Numbered from the stretch's first letter, positions 54,475 to 63,236 are shown. The stretch is 64,000 bases of DNA from Enemella dayhoffiae (GCF_002250625.1 NZ_NMVQ01000003.1:1-64000), one strand, 5' to 3'. Notes: generated from the letters alone by a model not told the origin. Made by a program: numbers and translations.

Positions 54475-54954
54475 ATGGCCCGCACGATCGCCACCAACAC
54501 GCAGGTGTCGCTGGAGGAACTGCTGGAGTTCGTCCGGCCGCGGCACCGGATGCTGATCGCCACCGCACGCGGCGACGGCCGCCCACAGATCTCGCCGGTG
54601 ACCGGTGGCGTCGACGAACAGGGGCGGATCGTCACCTCCACCTATCCCGGCCGCGCCAAGACCCGCAACGCCGAGCGGAACCCGCAGGTGTCGGTGGTGG
54701 TGCTCTCCGATGAGTGGAACGGCGCCTGGGTGCAGGTCGACGGCGAGGCTGAGGTGATCCACATGCCCGAGGCCGCCGACGCCCTGGTCGACTATTTCCG
54801 CTGCACCTCCGGGGAGCACCCGGACTGGGAGGAGTACAAGCAGGCGATGCGGCTGCAGAACAAGTCCCTGCTCCGGATCACCCCCATCCGCTGGGGTCCG
54901 ATCGCCACCGGCGGTTTCCCCGCCGACGTCGCCGCCCGCCTCGACGCCAGCTGA
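54475..54954 (+). CDS. PPOX-class (probable F420-dependent) oxidoreductase
   Basis: A 159-residue split-barrel flavin/deazaflavin-binding protein. HRMLIATARGDGRPQISPVT starts the barrel, SVVVLSDEWNGAWVQVDGEAEV forms its middle, and LLRITPIRWGPIA closes it, matching the Rv1155-like PPOX F420-dependent family of Actinobacteria. Substrate unknown. ATG 54475 follows GAGGAG. Confidence 0.85.
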   Translation: MARTIATNTQVSLEELLEFVRPRHRMLIATARGDGRPQISPVTGGVDEQGRIVTSTYPGRAKTRNAERNPQVSVVVLSDEWNGAWVQVDGEAEVIHMPEAADALVDYFRCTSGEHPDWEEYKQAMRLQNKSLLRITPIRWGPIATGGFPADVAARLDAS

Positions 54955-55033
54955 GTCGCTTGGGCTGTTCGGCTGTCGGGGGCGTCTGCAAGGATTTCCG
55001 CCGTGACCGGAGCAGCGGTTCCTTCCGCACGAA

Positions 55034-55435
55034 AGGCAGCAGCTCAACCCCTACATCACCTGTGACGGCAACTGTGCCGAGGCCATGGAGTTCTATGGTC
55101 AGGCGTTCGACGCCAAGCCCCAGACGATGAGCTTCCGCGACGCCGGCATGGACGTCGACGGGGTGATGCACTCCTCGCTCGACACCCCGGCCGGGTTCCA
55201 CCCGTTCGCCTCCGACCACGCCGAGGGGATGGGTCAGTATCAGCCCGGCACCAACGTGCAGGTCAGCCTCTCCGGTGACGACGCCGACGCGCTGCGCGGC
55301 TAGTGGGAGGCGCTCTCGGCCGGCGGTCAGGTGTGCATGCCGCTGGAGAAGCAGATGTGGGGCGGCGTCTACGGCCAGTTCGCCGACAGGCTCGGCATCA
55401 TTTGGCACGTCGACATCGCCGGCGACCAGGCCTGA
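55034..55435 (+). pseudogene. VOC-family (PhnB/YjdN-like) protein, start lost and nonsense mutation
   Basis: In one frame the DNA reads QQLNPYITCDGNCAEAMEFY through NVQVSLSGDDADALRG, meets TAG at 55301-55303, then continues in the same frame with WEALSAGGQVCMPLEKQMW and GIIWHVDIAGDQA to TGA 55435. This is a full PhnB-like glyoxalase-fold protein broken by an amber codon. There is also no in-frame ATG, GTG or TTG before QQLNPY: the codon where the start is expected is AGG, a one-base change from ATG. Two independent point lesions argue for a true pseudogene. Confidence 0.75.
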
Positions 55436-55490
55436 TCCGCTCGGGAGTCGCGGTACGCCGGGGCCGCGGCTGCGGCGTACCGGGACCCGA

Positions 55491-56213
55491 TCAGCCTGCG
55501 GTCTCCCGCTTGCGCCTGTTCCACCACCAGGTAGCGATCATGCCGATCAGGATGGCGATCGAGACGTACCAGGCGTACTTGCCGTATTCGCGAACCACGT
55601 CGACGGCAGGCTCCCCGATTCGATGACCCAGATAGAAGTACAGCGACTGCATCGTCGCGGCGAAGACCAGGTTCACCCCGATGAACCTGCGCCAGCTCAT
55701 CTGGGCCGCGCCGAGGGTGGCGTAGATGACCGCCGCCGGCAGCGGGATCGGCAGATAGGTGAGCAGGATCGCCGGGATGGCGAACCGTTGGGCGATCTTC
55801 TCGGCCCGCTCGGCGTTGCGGCGGGCGCGCGGTGAGCGTCCGGCGACCATCTCGAACACCCCGCGACCCCACAGCTTGCCGGCCCAGAAATAGACGGGGT
55901 CGAACTTCATCACGCTCAGCGTGGCGATCACCAACCAGAACGGCCAATGCGTCGGCTCACCGGTCGCGGTCAGCGCACCGATCATCACCACCCCGGTCCG
56001 CGAGCCGGTCAAGGCCGCCGCCAGGAACGGTTTGGTCACCAGCACCGCGCGAAACGGCAGCAGTGCCAGCGCATAGAACCCGAGCGCGCTGATCAGCGTG
56101 AAGCAGGCGATGTCGGAGCGGGTGGGCTTGTGCCCCCACGGCAGTCGCGGGTCGTCCCACCACTCGCGCTCGGGTCGCTCCCCGGCGGGCGGGTCGGCCT
56201 GGGGCTCGGTCAC
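55491..56213 (-). CDS. DedA/VTT-like membrane protein
   Basis: A 240-residue membrane protein with about five hydrophobic segments after a hydrophilic N-terminus. The region from LTGSRTGVVMIGAL to PLPAAVIYATLGAAQMSWRRF contains the re-entrant, Gly/Pro-marked F(x)nR pattern seen in the VTT (DedA/SNARE-associated) superfamily, whose members scramble or transport lipids. A basic C-terminus follows (NRRKRE). Family assignment is by general pattern. GTG 56213 is taken as start; the molybdoenzyme gene ends 25 bases upstream on the same strand. Confidence 0.65.
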   Translation of the reverse strand: MTEPQADPPAGERPEREWWDDPRLPWGHKPTRSDIACFTLISALGFYALALLPFRAVLVTKPFLAAALTGSRTGVVMIGALTATGEPTHWPFWLVIATLSVMKFDPVYFWAGKLWGRGVFEMVAGRSPRARRNAERAEKIAQRFAIPAILLTYLPIPLPAAVIYATLGAAQMSWRRFIGVNLVFAATMQSLYFYLGHRIGEPAVDVVREYGKYAWYVSIAILIGMIATWWWNRRKRETAG

Positions 56214-56237
56214 CCGGCGAGTGTACGCGGTGCCCGG

Positions 56238-57806
56238 TCAGGCAACGGTGACGGTGATCGTGTGGTGCCCGCTCGCTCCGTCGGGCGCGGGAAGGGCCCG
56301 GGCGGCCGTCTCCGGGGTACCGGTGGCGTCGATGGCGCGCACCGCGATCGTGTGCCGACCCGGGGTGGCCGGCCAGGTGTACGCCCACTGCCGCCAGGCG
56401 TCCACGGTGGCGTCGGTGCCCAGCCGGGTGTCGGTCCAGGGACCGCCGTCGACGCTGACCTGGACGCCGATGATCCCGCGGTGCTGGGCCCAGGCGACGC
56501 CGGCGACCGCGACTGTCCCGGCGCCGAGCCGGGCGCCGCTGCTGGGCACGTCGATCCTCGAGTTCGTCTTCACCGGGCCGAGTGCGGACCAGCCGCGCGG
56601 GGTCCAATAGCCCTGGTCGTCGGCGAACCGGGTCACCTTCAGCTCGGTCACCCACTTGGTGGCGCTGACATAGCCGTAGAGACCGGGGACCACCAGCCGC
56701 ACCGGGAACCCGTGCTCGGGCAACAGCGGTTCCCGGTTCTGCGCCACCACGAGCAGCGCATTGCGGTCGTCGGTGAGCGCCTCCAGTGGCGTACCCGCGG
56801 TGAACCCGTCGCTGCTGCGGGACAGCACCATGTCTGCACCCGGGCGTACGCCGGCCTCGCGGAGCAGCTCACGCACCGGCCACCCGGTCCAGATCGCGTT
56901 GCCGTTGAGGCTGCCGCCGACCTCGTTGGAGACGCACATCAGCGTGACCATCGCCTCCTGCATCGGCTTGCTGAGCAGGGTTTCCCAGTCCAGCGTGAGC
57001 TCGCGCTCGACCAGCCCGGTGACCTTGAGCGACCACTCGGCGGGGTCGATCTTCGGCACCGTGAGCGCGGTGTCGATCCGATAGAACTCCTTGTTCGGCA
57101 CGATGAACGGGGTCACCCCCGGTACGCCCACCTCCACCCCCGCGGGCACCGTCACCGGTGCCGCGACCGGCGGCAACCGGAAGGCGGCGCGGGCCAGTTC
57201 GACGACCCGGGTGCCGCCGGCGGTGATTCGGCCCAGCACGGTCATCGCGGCCCCGCCCAGGGCCACCCCGAGCACGGCGCGACGGGAGAGCCCTGGGGCC
57301 GGTTCGAGCTGCTCGCCTCGCTCGGTGGGCGCCTGCAGGATTGGTCGGCACCAGCCCCAGAGCAGCCTCGCGCCGACGGCGCCACCGACCAGCACCGGCA
57401 CGAGGTCGAGGATCCCGCTGTTCGGACGAGCCAGCACCGCGGCCATCGCGACCACCACCAGCAACGCCACGGCGGCCAGGCCGGCGACCCGGGAGCGGGC
57501 AGCGAGCAGGCCGATGAGGCCGCTCAGAATCGCCAGCACCACAAGGATTCCGACGAACAGGGCGAGCTTGTCGGCGGTGCCGAACAACCCGATCGCCGCA
57601 TCCTTCAGCCAGGCCGGGGTGAGGTCCACGAACACGGCGCCCACCGCATCCAGAGGTGAGGGAGTGCCGCGCGACCAACCAGCCCGGAGCATGAACCCCG
57701 CCAGCAGCTCGGAGACGCCGACGGTGACCGCACCCGCGGCCACGCCGAGGCGTACCGGGGCGCGGGATCCCTCGGGCCTGGTCTCCGTCTCGCGGCTGGC
57801 GGTCAT
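56238..57806 (-). CDS. Membrane-anchored molybdopterin-dependent oxidoreductase (sulfite-oxidase fold)
   Basis: A 522-residue protein. The first 170 residues contain four membrane helices; a twin-arginine-like stretch (LSRRAVLGVALGG) leads into the soluble part. The molybdenum-cofactor domain has the ligand cysteine in LMCVSNEVGG, with NGNAIWTGWPVREL, LPEHGFPVRLVVPGLYG and YWTPRGW. The C-terminal Mo-co dimerisation domain (about 425-520) includes GVAWAQHRGI. It belongs with YedY/sulfite-oxidase relatives on the outer face of the membrane; its substrate is unknown. ATG 57806. Confidence 0.87.
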   Translation of the reverse strand: MTASRETETRPEGSRAPVRLGVAAGAVTVGVSELLAGFMLRAGWSRGTPSPLDAVGAVFVDLTPAWLKDAAIGLFGTADKLALFVGILVVLAILSGLIGLLAARSRVAGLAAVALLVVVAMAAVLARPNSGILDLVPVLVGGAVGARLLWGWCRPILQAPTERGEQLEPAPGLSRRAVLGVALGGAAMTVLGRITAGGTRVVELARAAFRLPPVAAPVTVPAGVEVGVPGVTPFIVPNKEFYRIDTALTVPKIDPAEWSLKVTGLVERELTLDWETLLSKPMQEAMVTLMCVSNEVGGSLNGNAIWTGWPVRELLREAGVRPGADMVLSRSSDGFTAGTPLEALTDDRNALLVVAQNREPLLPEHGFPVRLVVPGLYGYVSATKWVTELKVTRFADDQGYWTPRGWSALGPVKTNSRIDVPSSGARLGAGTVAVAGVAWAQHRGIIGVQVSVDGGPWTDTRLGTDATVDAWRQWAYTWPATPGRHTIAVRAIDATGTPETAARALPAPDGASGHHTITVTVA

Positions 57807-57845
57807 GCGCCCACGGTACGCGCGCGGTCCCAGCGGTGCGCGCGG

Positions 57846-58097
57846 CTAGTGGGCGGCGCGGACCACCACGTCGTCGTCGGCGAGCTCGACGTCCTGCTTC
57901 TTCGCCGCGGCCACGATCGCCCGCGCTGCCTTCTGCTTCGCCTCACCCGACTCGAATTTCGTCTGGTTGAACCGCGCGGCGGCGTTGCGCACGTGGGACG
58001 GGTCGTGGATCGGCAGGTGGCCGTCTCCCTGTGCGTCCACGTAGGCGAAATCGGAATCCTTCAGCCGGTCGCGCTTCTTGCCGGACAGCTCGGCCAT
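57846..58097 (-). CDS. Small conserved hypothetical protein (DUF6582-like)
   Basis: An 83-residue charged cytoplasmic protein. The central HDPSHVRNAAARFNQTKF and the following Lys/Ala helix (AKQKAARAIVAAAKKQ) match small conserved proteins annotated as DUF6582, often found in phage-related or general contexts. Function unknown. A normal ribosome-binding site (GAGGAG) precedes ATG 58097. Confidence 0.7.
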   Translation of the reverse strand: MAELSGKKRDRLKDSDFAYVDAQGDGHLPIHDPSHVRNAAARFNQTKFESGEAKQKAARAIVAAAKKQDVELADDDVVVRAAH

Positions 58098-58151
58098 GAT
58101 CAGCTCCTCTCACGGGTTCGTTCCAGCGTACGCCCGGGGCTGAGGTCAGGG

Positions 58152-58262
58152 TCAGCTGTCGCTGAGCCGGGCCAGGGCGTCGAGCCCGGCAAAATCGTCC
58201 GGATTGCGGGTGTAGGGGATCGCGCCGTGCGGATGGACCGTGCCCGCGATCAGCAGATCCAT
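58152..58262 (-). pseudogene. VapC (PIN-domain) toxin remnant
   Basis: Only 36 residues remain. GAIPYTRNPDDFAGLD is the C-terminal end of a PIN domain, where TRNxxDF marks the last strand and the last acidic residue. The first three catalytic aspartates are absent, so the toxin is dead. It follows a broken antitoxin in the usual order. Confidence 0.6.
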
Positions 58263-58281
58263 CACCCGACGCCTTGGTCCG

Positions 58282-58530
58282 TCATCGAGCTGTCCACGGG
58301 TCGCGGACGGTCTGGTCCAGAAGCTCTTGATTGGCGCTCCAGTCTGGGTCCGCCGACCCGTTGAAGAGGTCGGCAACGGCATCTCAATCCCGCCAGCGAG
58401 CCGACTGGGTGGGGACGAGCCGAGCGCTCGGCATAGCCGAAACCGTGATCACGATTTCTTCGCCGCCCTCGACGCGGCGTACCAACTCGGACGCGTCCTG
58501 CCTCAGTTCGCGCAGCCCGACCGTGTCCAG
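58282..58530 (-). pseudogene. VapB/Phd-type antitoxin, nonsense-mutated and start-less
   Basis: The frame reads LDTVGLRELRQDASELVRRV, then EGGEEIVITVSAMPSARLVP, meets TGA at codon 49 (58384-58386), then continues DAVADLFNGSADPDWS to the stop at 58282-58284. The TGA replaces the W expected in a RWRDWD context. Where the initiator is expected there is CTG. The Phd/YefM-like DNA-binding motif (LREL, then IVITV, PSARLVP) is otherwise preserved. It was an antitoxin coupled to the VapC remnant. Confidence 0.65.
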
Positions 58531-58718
58531 GGATCGAGGGTGGCACAGGTGCTACAAATCGGGGGTGCGCGGGTCACGGGTTGGCTGGGGGCGCCAGGCG
58601 TACGTCCCCGTGTTGGAAGTCGTTTTCCTTGCACAGCAGGGGTTCTCCGGTCGCTCGGGAGCGGCGACCGCCTGCTGGAGCTCGAGCTGCGCCTCGGCCC
58701 TGCTGCCGGGCGAGAGTG

Positions 58719-59537
58719 TCAGCGGTGGCGTGGGGGAGTGGGACCCGACAACGGCTGGCTCGGCGACGCGGCCCGTGGGGGTGCAGGCTGGGGCGGCCAG
58801 GTGTGCGGTGGCTGCGGGTACGCCTGAGCCGGCGGCGGTGGTTGCTGGGGGTATGCCTGGTGCTGCGGATGGTGCGGTGGCGCTTGCTGGGGGTACGCCT
58901 GGGGTGGCGCTTGCGGCGGCGGGCCCTGCGGCTGTGGTGGCGGCTGCTGGTGGGGATAGCCCTGCGGCTGGTGGGGCGGCCAGGGTGCCGATGCCTGGCT
59001 CTGTGGCCACGGGGCGGATGCCTGGCTCTGTGGCCAGGGGGCGGGTGGTTGCTGCTGCGGATGCGGTGGCTGGGGCGGGTAGGGGTGTTGCGGCTGCGGG
59101 TGACCCGTCGGCTGGCCGCCGCTGCGGCGTACCCATTGTCCCGAGGAGACCGCGGTCGACCCGCCCGCCGGGGCCGGTCCGGCGCTCGGCTGGGGGGATG
59201 CCGTCGCACTGTCGGCAGGCTTTTTCTTCGCCGAAGCGGGCCGCCCGCGGCGTACCAACATCAGCACGCCCCAGCCGATCCCGGCCAGGGCGACCACGCC
59301 GCCGCCGATCGGGAACCACAGCCGGCTCTTCTGGGCCTCGGCGGAGAGTTCGTCATAGCTCTGCTTGCGCGGTACGCCCTTGGAGGTGGTCTCGCAGATC
59401 TGACCGGGCGACATCGCCGTCGATCCGCAGGTCGGCCGACCCGGGTCGATCGACAGCCCGTAGCCGACCAGGACCAGGCCGACCACCAGTACGAGCACCG
59501 GCTGCCAGATCCCGGCCAACGACCGCTCGCCGCTCAT
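58719..59537 (-). CDS. Membrane protein with long Pro/Gln-rich tail
   Basis: A 272-residue protein. Two membrane helices (about 9-28, PVLVLVVGLVLVGYGL; and about 75-97, FPIGGGVVALAGIGWGVL) flank an outer loop with two cysteines (PTCGSTAMSPGQICE). The last 170 residues are cytoplasmic low-complexity Pro, Gln, Ala with repeated PWPQSQASA and YPQQ units. Function unknown; such tails occur in actinobacterial cell-envelope and secretion-associated proteins. ATG 59537 has GGAGGG upstream. Confidence 0.7.
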   Translation of the reverse strand: MSGERSLAGIWQPVLVLVVGLVLVGYGLSIDPGRPTCGSTAMSPGQICETTSKGVPRKQSYDELSAEAQKSRLWFPIGGGVVALAGIGWGVLMLVRRGRPASAKKKPADSATASPQPSAGPAPAGGSTAVSSGQWVRRSGGQPTGHPQPQHPYPPQPPHPQQQPPAPWPQSQASAPWPQSQASAPWPPHQPQGYPHQQPPPQPQGPPPQAPPQAYPQQAPPHHPQHQAYPQQPPPPAQAYPQPPHTWPPQPAPPRAASPSQPLSGPTPPRHR

Positions 59538-59606
59538 TCGGCCCTCCTCCCGCGCGCCTGCCAATCCTGTCAGGCGCACGGGCCACCGGGTAAGGGTGGG
59601 TCGGAA

Positions 59607-61088
59607 TCAGTGGGTCGGGAAGCCCAGGCTGATCTGCGACTCCGAGGGCTCCGGCCACCGGGTGGTGACCACCTTGCGGCGGGTGTAGAAGTTGAACCCC
59701 TCGGCGCCGTACATGTGGGTGTCGCCGAACAGCGAGCGCTTCCAACCGCCGAAGGAGAAGGTGCCGATCGGGACCGGGATCGGGACGTTCACCCCGACCA
59801 TGCCGACCTCGATGTCGAACTCGAACTGGCGCGCGGTCTTGCCATCGCGGGTGAACACCGCCACCCCGTTGGCGAACTGGTTGGCGTTGATCAGGTCGAC
59901 CGCCTCGGCATAGGAGTCGACGCGCACCACCGACAGCACCGGGCCGAAGATCTCGTCCTCGTACACCTTCATGCCCGGCTTCACGTGATCGACCAGGGAA
60001 ACCCCGATGAAGAAGCCGTTTCCGTCGAACTCCTTCTTGGTGCCGTCGACCACGACGGTGGCGCCCTCACCCTCGGCACCGGTCACATAGCCGGCGACCC
60101 GGTCCCGCGCGGCCTGGGTGATCAGCGGGCCCATCTCCGATTCGGGATCGGTGCCGTCGCCGATCTTCAGCTGCGGCATCCGGTCGGCGATCTTGGCGAC
60201 CAGGTCGTCGGCGATCTCACCGACCGCGACCGCCACCGAGACGGCCATGCAGCGCTCACCGGCCGAGCCGTACGCCGCCGACACGGCCGCGTCGGCCGCC
60301 GCGTCGAGGTCGGCGTCGGGCATCACGACCATGTGGTTCTTGGCGCCGCCGAGGGCCTGGACCCGCTTGCCGTTCTCGGCCGAACGGCGATAGATGGTCT
60401 CGGCGATCGGGGTGGAGCCGACGAACGACACCGCGGAAATCCCATCGTGGTCAAGGATTGCGTTGACCGTCTCGACGTCACCGTTGACCACGTTGAGGAC
60501 GCCGGCCGGCAGTCCGGCCTCGGCGAACCGCTCGGCGATCCACAGGCCGGCGGAGGGGTCACGCTCAGACGGTTTGAGGATCACGGTGTTGCCGCAGGCG
60601 ATCGCGGTGGTCGCCATCCACAGCGGGATCATCGCCGGGAAGTTGAACGGGGTGATGCAGGCGACCACACCGAGCGGCTGGCGTACCGAGTGCACGTCCA
60701 CCCCGCTCGCCACCTGCTCGGAGTATTCGCCCTTGAGGTGGTGCATCAGGTTGGTGCAGTAGTCGACGTTCTCCAGACCGCGGGTGACCTCGCCGGCGGC
60801 GTCGGAGACGACCTTGCCGTGCTCGGAGGTGATGATCCGGGCCAGCTCCTCCTTGCGGTCGGTGACGATCTGGCGGAAGCGGAACATGATCTCCTGCCGC
60901 TTGGCCAGCGAGGTGGCGCGCCACCCGGGCAGCGCCTTCTCGGCGGCCGAGACCGCGGTGTCCAGCTCGCCGGCCGAGGCCAGGGCGACCTCGCCGCTCT
61001 GCTCGCCGGTGGCCGGGTTCCAGACGGGGCCGACCCGGTCGCCACCGTCGACCAGGCTGCCGTCGACGTAGTGTCCGATGCGCTTCAT
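59607..61088 (-). CDS. mmsA: Methylmalonate-semialdehyde dehydrogenase (CoA-acylating)
   Basis: Converts methylmalonate semialdehyde to propionyl-CoA in valine (and possibly inositol or beta-alanine) catabolism. The 493-residue aldehyde dehydrogenase has PFNFPAMIPLWM, the catalytic cysteine in SAGERCMAVS and the C-terminal GTFSFGGWKRSLFGD, typical of MmsA. It follows mmsB with a 26-base gap on the same strand. Its product feeds the methylmalonyl-CoA/transcarboxylase pathway at the other end of the window. Confidence 0.94.
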   Translation of the reverse strand: MKRIGHYVDGSLVDGGDRVGPVWNPATGEQSGEVALASAGELDTAVSAAEKALPGWRATSLAKRQEIMFRFRQIVTDRKEELARIITSEHGKVVSDAAGEVTRGLENVDYCTNLMHHLKGEYSEQVASGVDVHSVRQPLGVVACITPFNFPAMIPLWMATTAIACGNTVILKPSERDPSAGLWIAERFAEAGLPAGVLNVVNGDVETVNAILDHDGISAVSFVGSTPIAETIYRRSAENGKRVQALGGAKNHMVVMPDADLDAAADAAVSAAYGSAGERCMAVSVAVAVGEIADDLVAKIADRMPQLKIGDGTDPESEMGPLITQAARDRVAGYVTGAEGEGATVVVDGTKKEFDGNGFFIGVSLVDHVKPGMKVYEDEIFGPVLSVVRVDSYAEAVDLINANQFANGVAVFTRDGKTARQFEFDIEVGMVGVNVPIPVPIGTFSFGGWKRSLFGDTHMYGAEGFNFYTRRKVVTTRWPEPSESQISLGFPTH

Positions 61089-61114
61089 TTACTTTGCTCC
61101 TTGGTTTTCTCGGC

Positions 61115-62023
61115 TCAGAGGTTCTCGGTGCCCGGGGAGTTGGGATCGATGTTGCGGATGATCAGGCTGCAGTCCTTGTCGGCGTACCCGTCGTCGATCA
61201 GCTTCTGCAGCTGGTCGTATGCCAGCTGCGCGGCCGGCAGTTCGACGCCGACCTGCTTGGCGCCGGCCAGGGCCAGTCCGGCGTCCTTGTGCGCCAGCGA
61301 GGTGGCGAAGGTGGCGTCGAAGTTGCGGTTCGCCGCGGCGGTGTCGACCACGCCCGGCACCGGGTACCAGGTGCGCAGCGCCCAGCAGTTGCCGCTGGAG
61401 ACCGAGGCGACATCCCAGAACACCTTGGGATCCAGGCCGAGCCGGTTGGCCAGCACGGCACCCTCGGCGCAGGCCTGCAGCTCGATGAACAGCATCATGT
61501 TGTTGCAGATCTTGGCGGCCTGGCCGGTGGTCGGCCCGCCGGTGGCGATCATGTTGCCGGCCATCGGGTCGATGAACTTCTTGGCCTCGTCGACGTCCTC
61601 GGGCCGGCCGCCGATCATGAAGCACAGGGTGCCGGCCGCGGCACCGGAGATGCCGCCGGAGACGGGGGCGTCGACGAAACGGAATCCCTTGCTGACCGCC
61701 TCTTCGTGCAGGTTGCCGGCGGTCTCGACGTCGATGGTGGAGGAGTCGATCAGCAGCGTGCCGGGCGCTGCGTGGGCGAAGACGCCATCGGCACCGGTGT
61801 ACGCCGCGCGCGCGTGCTCGCCCTTGGGCAGCATCGTGAACACGACCTCGGCGCCGTCGACGGCCTCGGCGACCGAACCGACCGGGCGTACGCCGTGCTG
61901 CTCGGCAGCGGCGAGGGCCTGCTCGTTCAGGTCGTAGCCGCGGACGGTGTGGCCCGCCCGGACCAGGTTCGCGGTCATCGGGTTGCCCATGTTGCCCAGA
62001 CCGATCCACGCAATGGTCGCCAT
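61115..62023 (-). CDS. mmsB: 3-hydroxyisobutyrate dehydrogenase
   Basis: Oxidises 3-hydroxyisobutyrate to methylmalonate semialdehyde with NAD+. The 302-residue beta-hydroxyacid dehydrogenase has the nucleotide motif IGLGNMGNPMTANLVRAGH, DAPVSGGISGA and the catalytic lysine in GQAAKICNNMM. ATG 62023 has GAGGAGG upstream. First gene of the mmsBA operon, divergent from a LysR gene. Confidence 0.92.
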   Translation of the reverse strand: MATIAWIGLGNMGNPMTANLVRAGHTVRGYDLNEQALAAAEQHGVRPVGSVAEAVDGAEVVFTMLPKGEHARAAYTGADGVFAHAAPGTLLIDSSTIDVETAGNLHEEAVSKGFRFVDAPVSGGISGAAAGTLCFMIGGRPEDVDEAKKFIDPMAGNMIATGGPTTGQAAKICNNMMLFIELQACAEGAVLANRLGLDPKVFWDVASVSSGNCWALRTWYPVPGVVDTAAANRNFDATFATSLAHKDAGLALAGAKQVGVELPAAQLAYDQLQKLIDDGYADKDCSLIIRNIDPNSPGTENL

Positions 62024-62100
62024 CAGTTCCTCCTCGTTGAGTCCTCTGGGCCACGCTACGGAGCCGGGAGCGGCTGGATCAATGCACTCCCTAGACTGAA

Positions 62101-62129
62101 TTGCGCAACCAATCCGTGCATTTCTGCAC
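62101..62129. promoter_or_regulatory. LysR operator candidate between mmsB and lysR
   Basis: TTGCGCAA (62101-62108) is an 8-bp palindrome, and GTGCA-TTTC-TGCAC (62116-62129) has perfect 5-bp arms; a further TGCAC half-site lies at 62083-62087. All fall in the 127-base gap between the divergent genes, where a LysR protein would bind. Confidence 0.5.
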
Positions 62130-62150
62130 ATACGGGGGAAGGACGTCAGG

Positions 62151-63032
62151 ATGGCCAGGCCGCCGGTCAGTGCGGACGACCTGCTGGTGCTGCTGACAGT
62201 GGCGCGGCTGGGACGCTACAGCGTCGCCGCCGACGTGCTGGGGGTCAACCACACCACGGTTTCCCGGCGGATCAGCGGGCTGGAGAAGGCGCTCGGGGCG
62301 CGGGTGCTGGTGCAGACCCCGGACGGTTGGGAGCTGACCGACGAGGGGCAGGCCGTGCTGGCGGCTGCCGAGGCGGTCGAGCGGGCCGTGAAGTCGGTGA
62401 CCGAGCGGGACGGCCAGGTCGAGCATGGGCTGACCGGGGTGGTTCGGCTGGCCACCCCCGACGGGTTCGGCACGCACTTCGCGGTCCCGGCACTGGTTCG
62501 GTTGCGGCGCCGCAACCCGGCCCTGCACACCGAATTGATCACCGCCACCCAGCGGCTCAAGCAGCACCGCTCGGGGGTGGACATCGAGGTGGTGGTGGGG
62601 GAGCCGAACGTGCACCGGGCGGTGGCGGTGCACCTGAAGGATTATCACCTCGGGCTCTATGCGACGCAGGAATACCTGGGGCGGCACGGTACGCCGGCTC
62701 GGCTGGATGATCTGGCCCAGCACTGCCTCGTCTACTACATCGAGCAGTCGCTGCAGGTGGACGAGCTCGACCTGGCCACGGCGTCGCTGCCGACCCCGGC
62801 GTACGCCATGCGCTCCACCTCGGTGTTCGTGCACGTGCGCACCACGCTCGCCTCTGCCGGGATCGGCATCCTGCCCGACTTCATGGCCGACACCGAACCC
62901 CGGCTGGTCCGCGTGCTCGGCGAGGACTATGCCCATGCCGCCGACTATTGGGCGGTGATCCGCGCCGAGTCCCTGCGCAACCCCGCTGTGGCGGCCACCA
63001 TGGACGCCCTCCGCGCCACGGTCCGGGAGTAG
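62151..63032 (+). CDS. LysR-family transcriptional regulator
   Basis: A 293-residue regulator. The helix-turn-helix is RYSVAADVLGVNHTTVSRRI, followed by ISGLEKALGARVLVQT, the LysR linker helix, and the effector domain from about residue 90. It is divergent from mmsBA and presumably controls it in response to a valine-catabolism intermediate (inference). Confidence 0.9.
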   Translation: MARPPVSADDLLVLLTVARLGRYSVAADVLGVNHTTVSRRISGLEKALGARVLVQTPDGWELTDEGQAVLAAAEAVERAVKSVTERDGQVEHGLTGVVRLATPDGFGTHFAVPALVRLRRRNPALHTELITATQRLKQHRSGVDIEVVVGEPNVHRAVAVHLKDYHLGLYATQEYLGRHGTPARLDDLAQHCLVYYIEQSLQVDELDLATASLPTPAYAMRSTSVFVHVRTTLASAGIGILPDFMADTEPRLVRVLGEDYAHAADYWAVIRAESLRNPAVAATMDALRATVRE

Positions 63033-63088
63033 CTGACCGCACCAGGACCGGCGACGTCCCAGCGAAGTGATTGGGCATCCGACCTTTC

Positions 63089-63170
63089 CATCGGGCGGGG
63101 AAAATCGTCATCGGGCGCCCGAAATTGTCAAGCAATTCGGCCGCCCGATGACCAATTGACCCGCCCGACG
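63089..63170. repeat. Large imperfect inverted repeat (about 39-bp arms)
   Basis: The arms 63089-63127 and 63133-63170 are largely complementary (CATCGGGCGGGG/CCCGCCCGACG outside, TCATCGGGCG with CGCCCGATGA and GAAATTG with CAATTC inside) around a TCAAG loop. It lies between the convergent lysR and MFS genes and is unusually long for a terminator. Confidence 0.7.
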
Positions 63171-63236
63171 AATTCCTTGCTCGCTCAGGGAGCGTATGGG
63201 TCGCGCGCGGAGCGCGCGGTCACGCAGAGCGGCCGT

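Noticed and set aside
55301-55303. In-frame TAG in the VOC gene as a recoded (pyrrolysine-type) codon.
   Set aside because: Actinobacteria of this kind are not known to recode TAG, the residue expected is not special, and the gene also lacks a start codon, so plain decay is simpler.
58384-58386. In-frame TGA in vapB as selenocysteine.
   Set aside because: Tryptophan is expected at this place, no SECIS-like hairpin follows, and the partner toxin is destroyed.
58581-61937. A 1118-codon open frame on the plus strand.
   Set aside because: It is antisense to the proline-rich membrane protein, mmsA and mmsB, all supported by strong motifs. GC-rich codon bias leaves the opposite strand open; its translation is Arg/Gly/His-rich with no domain.
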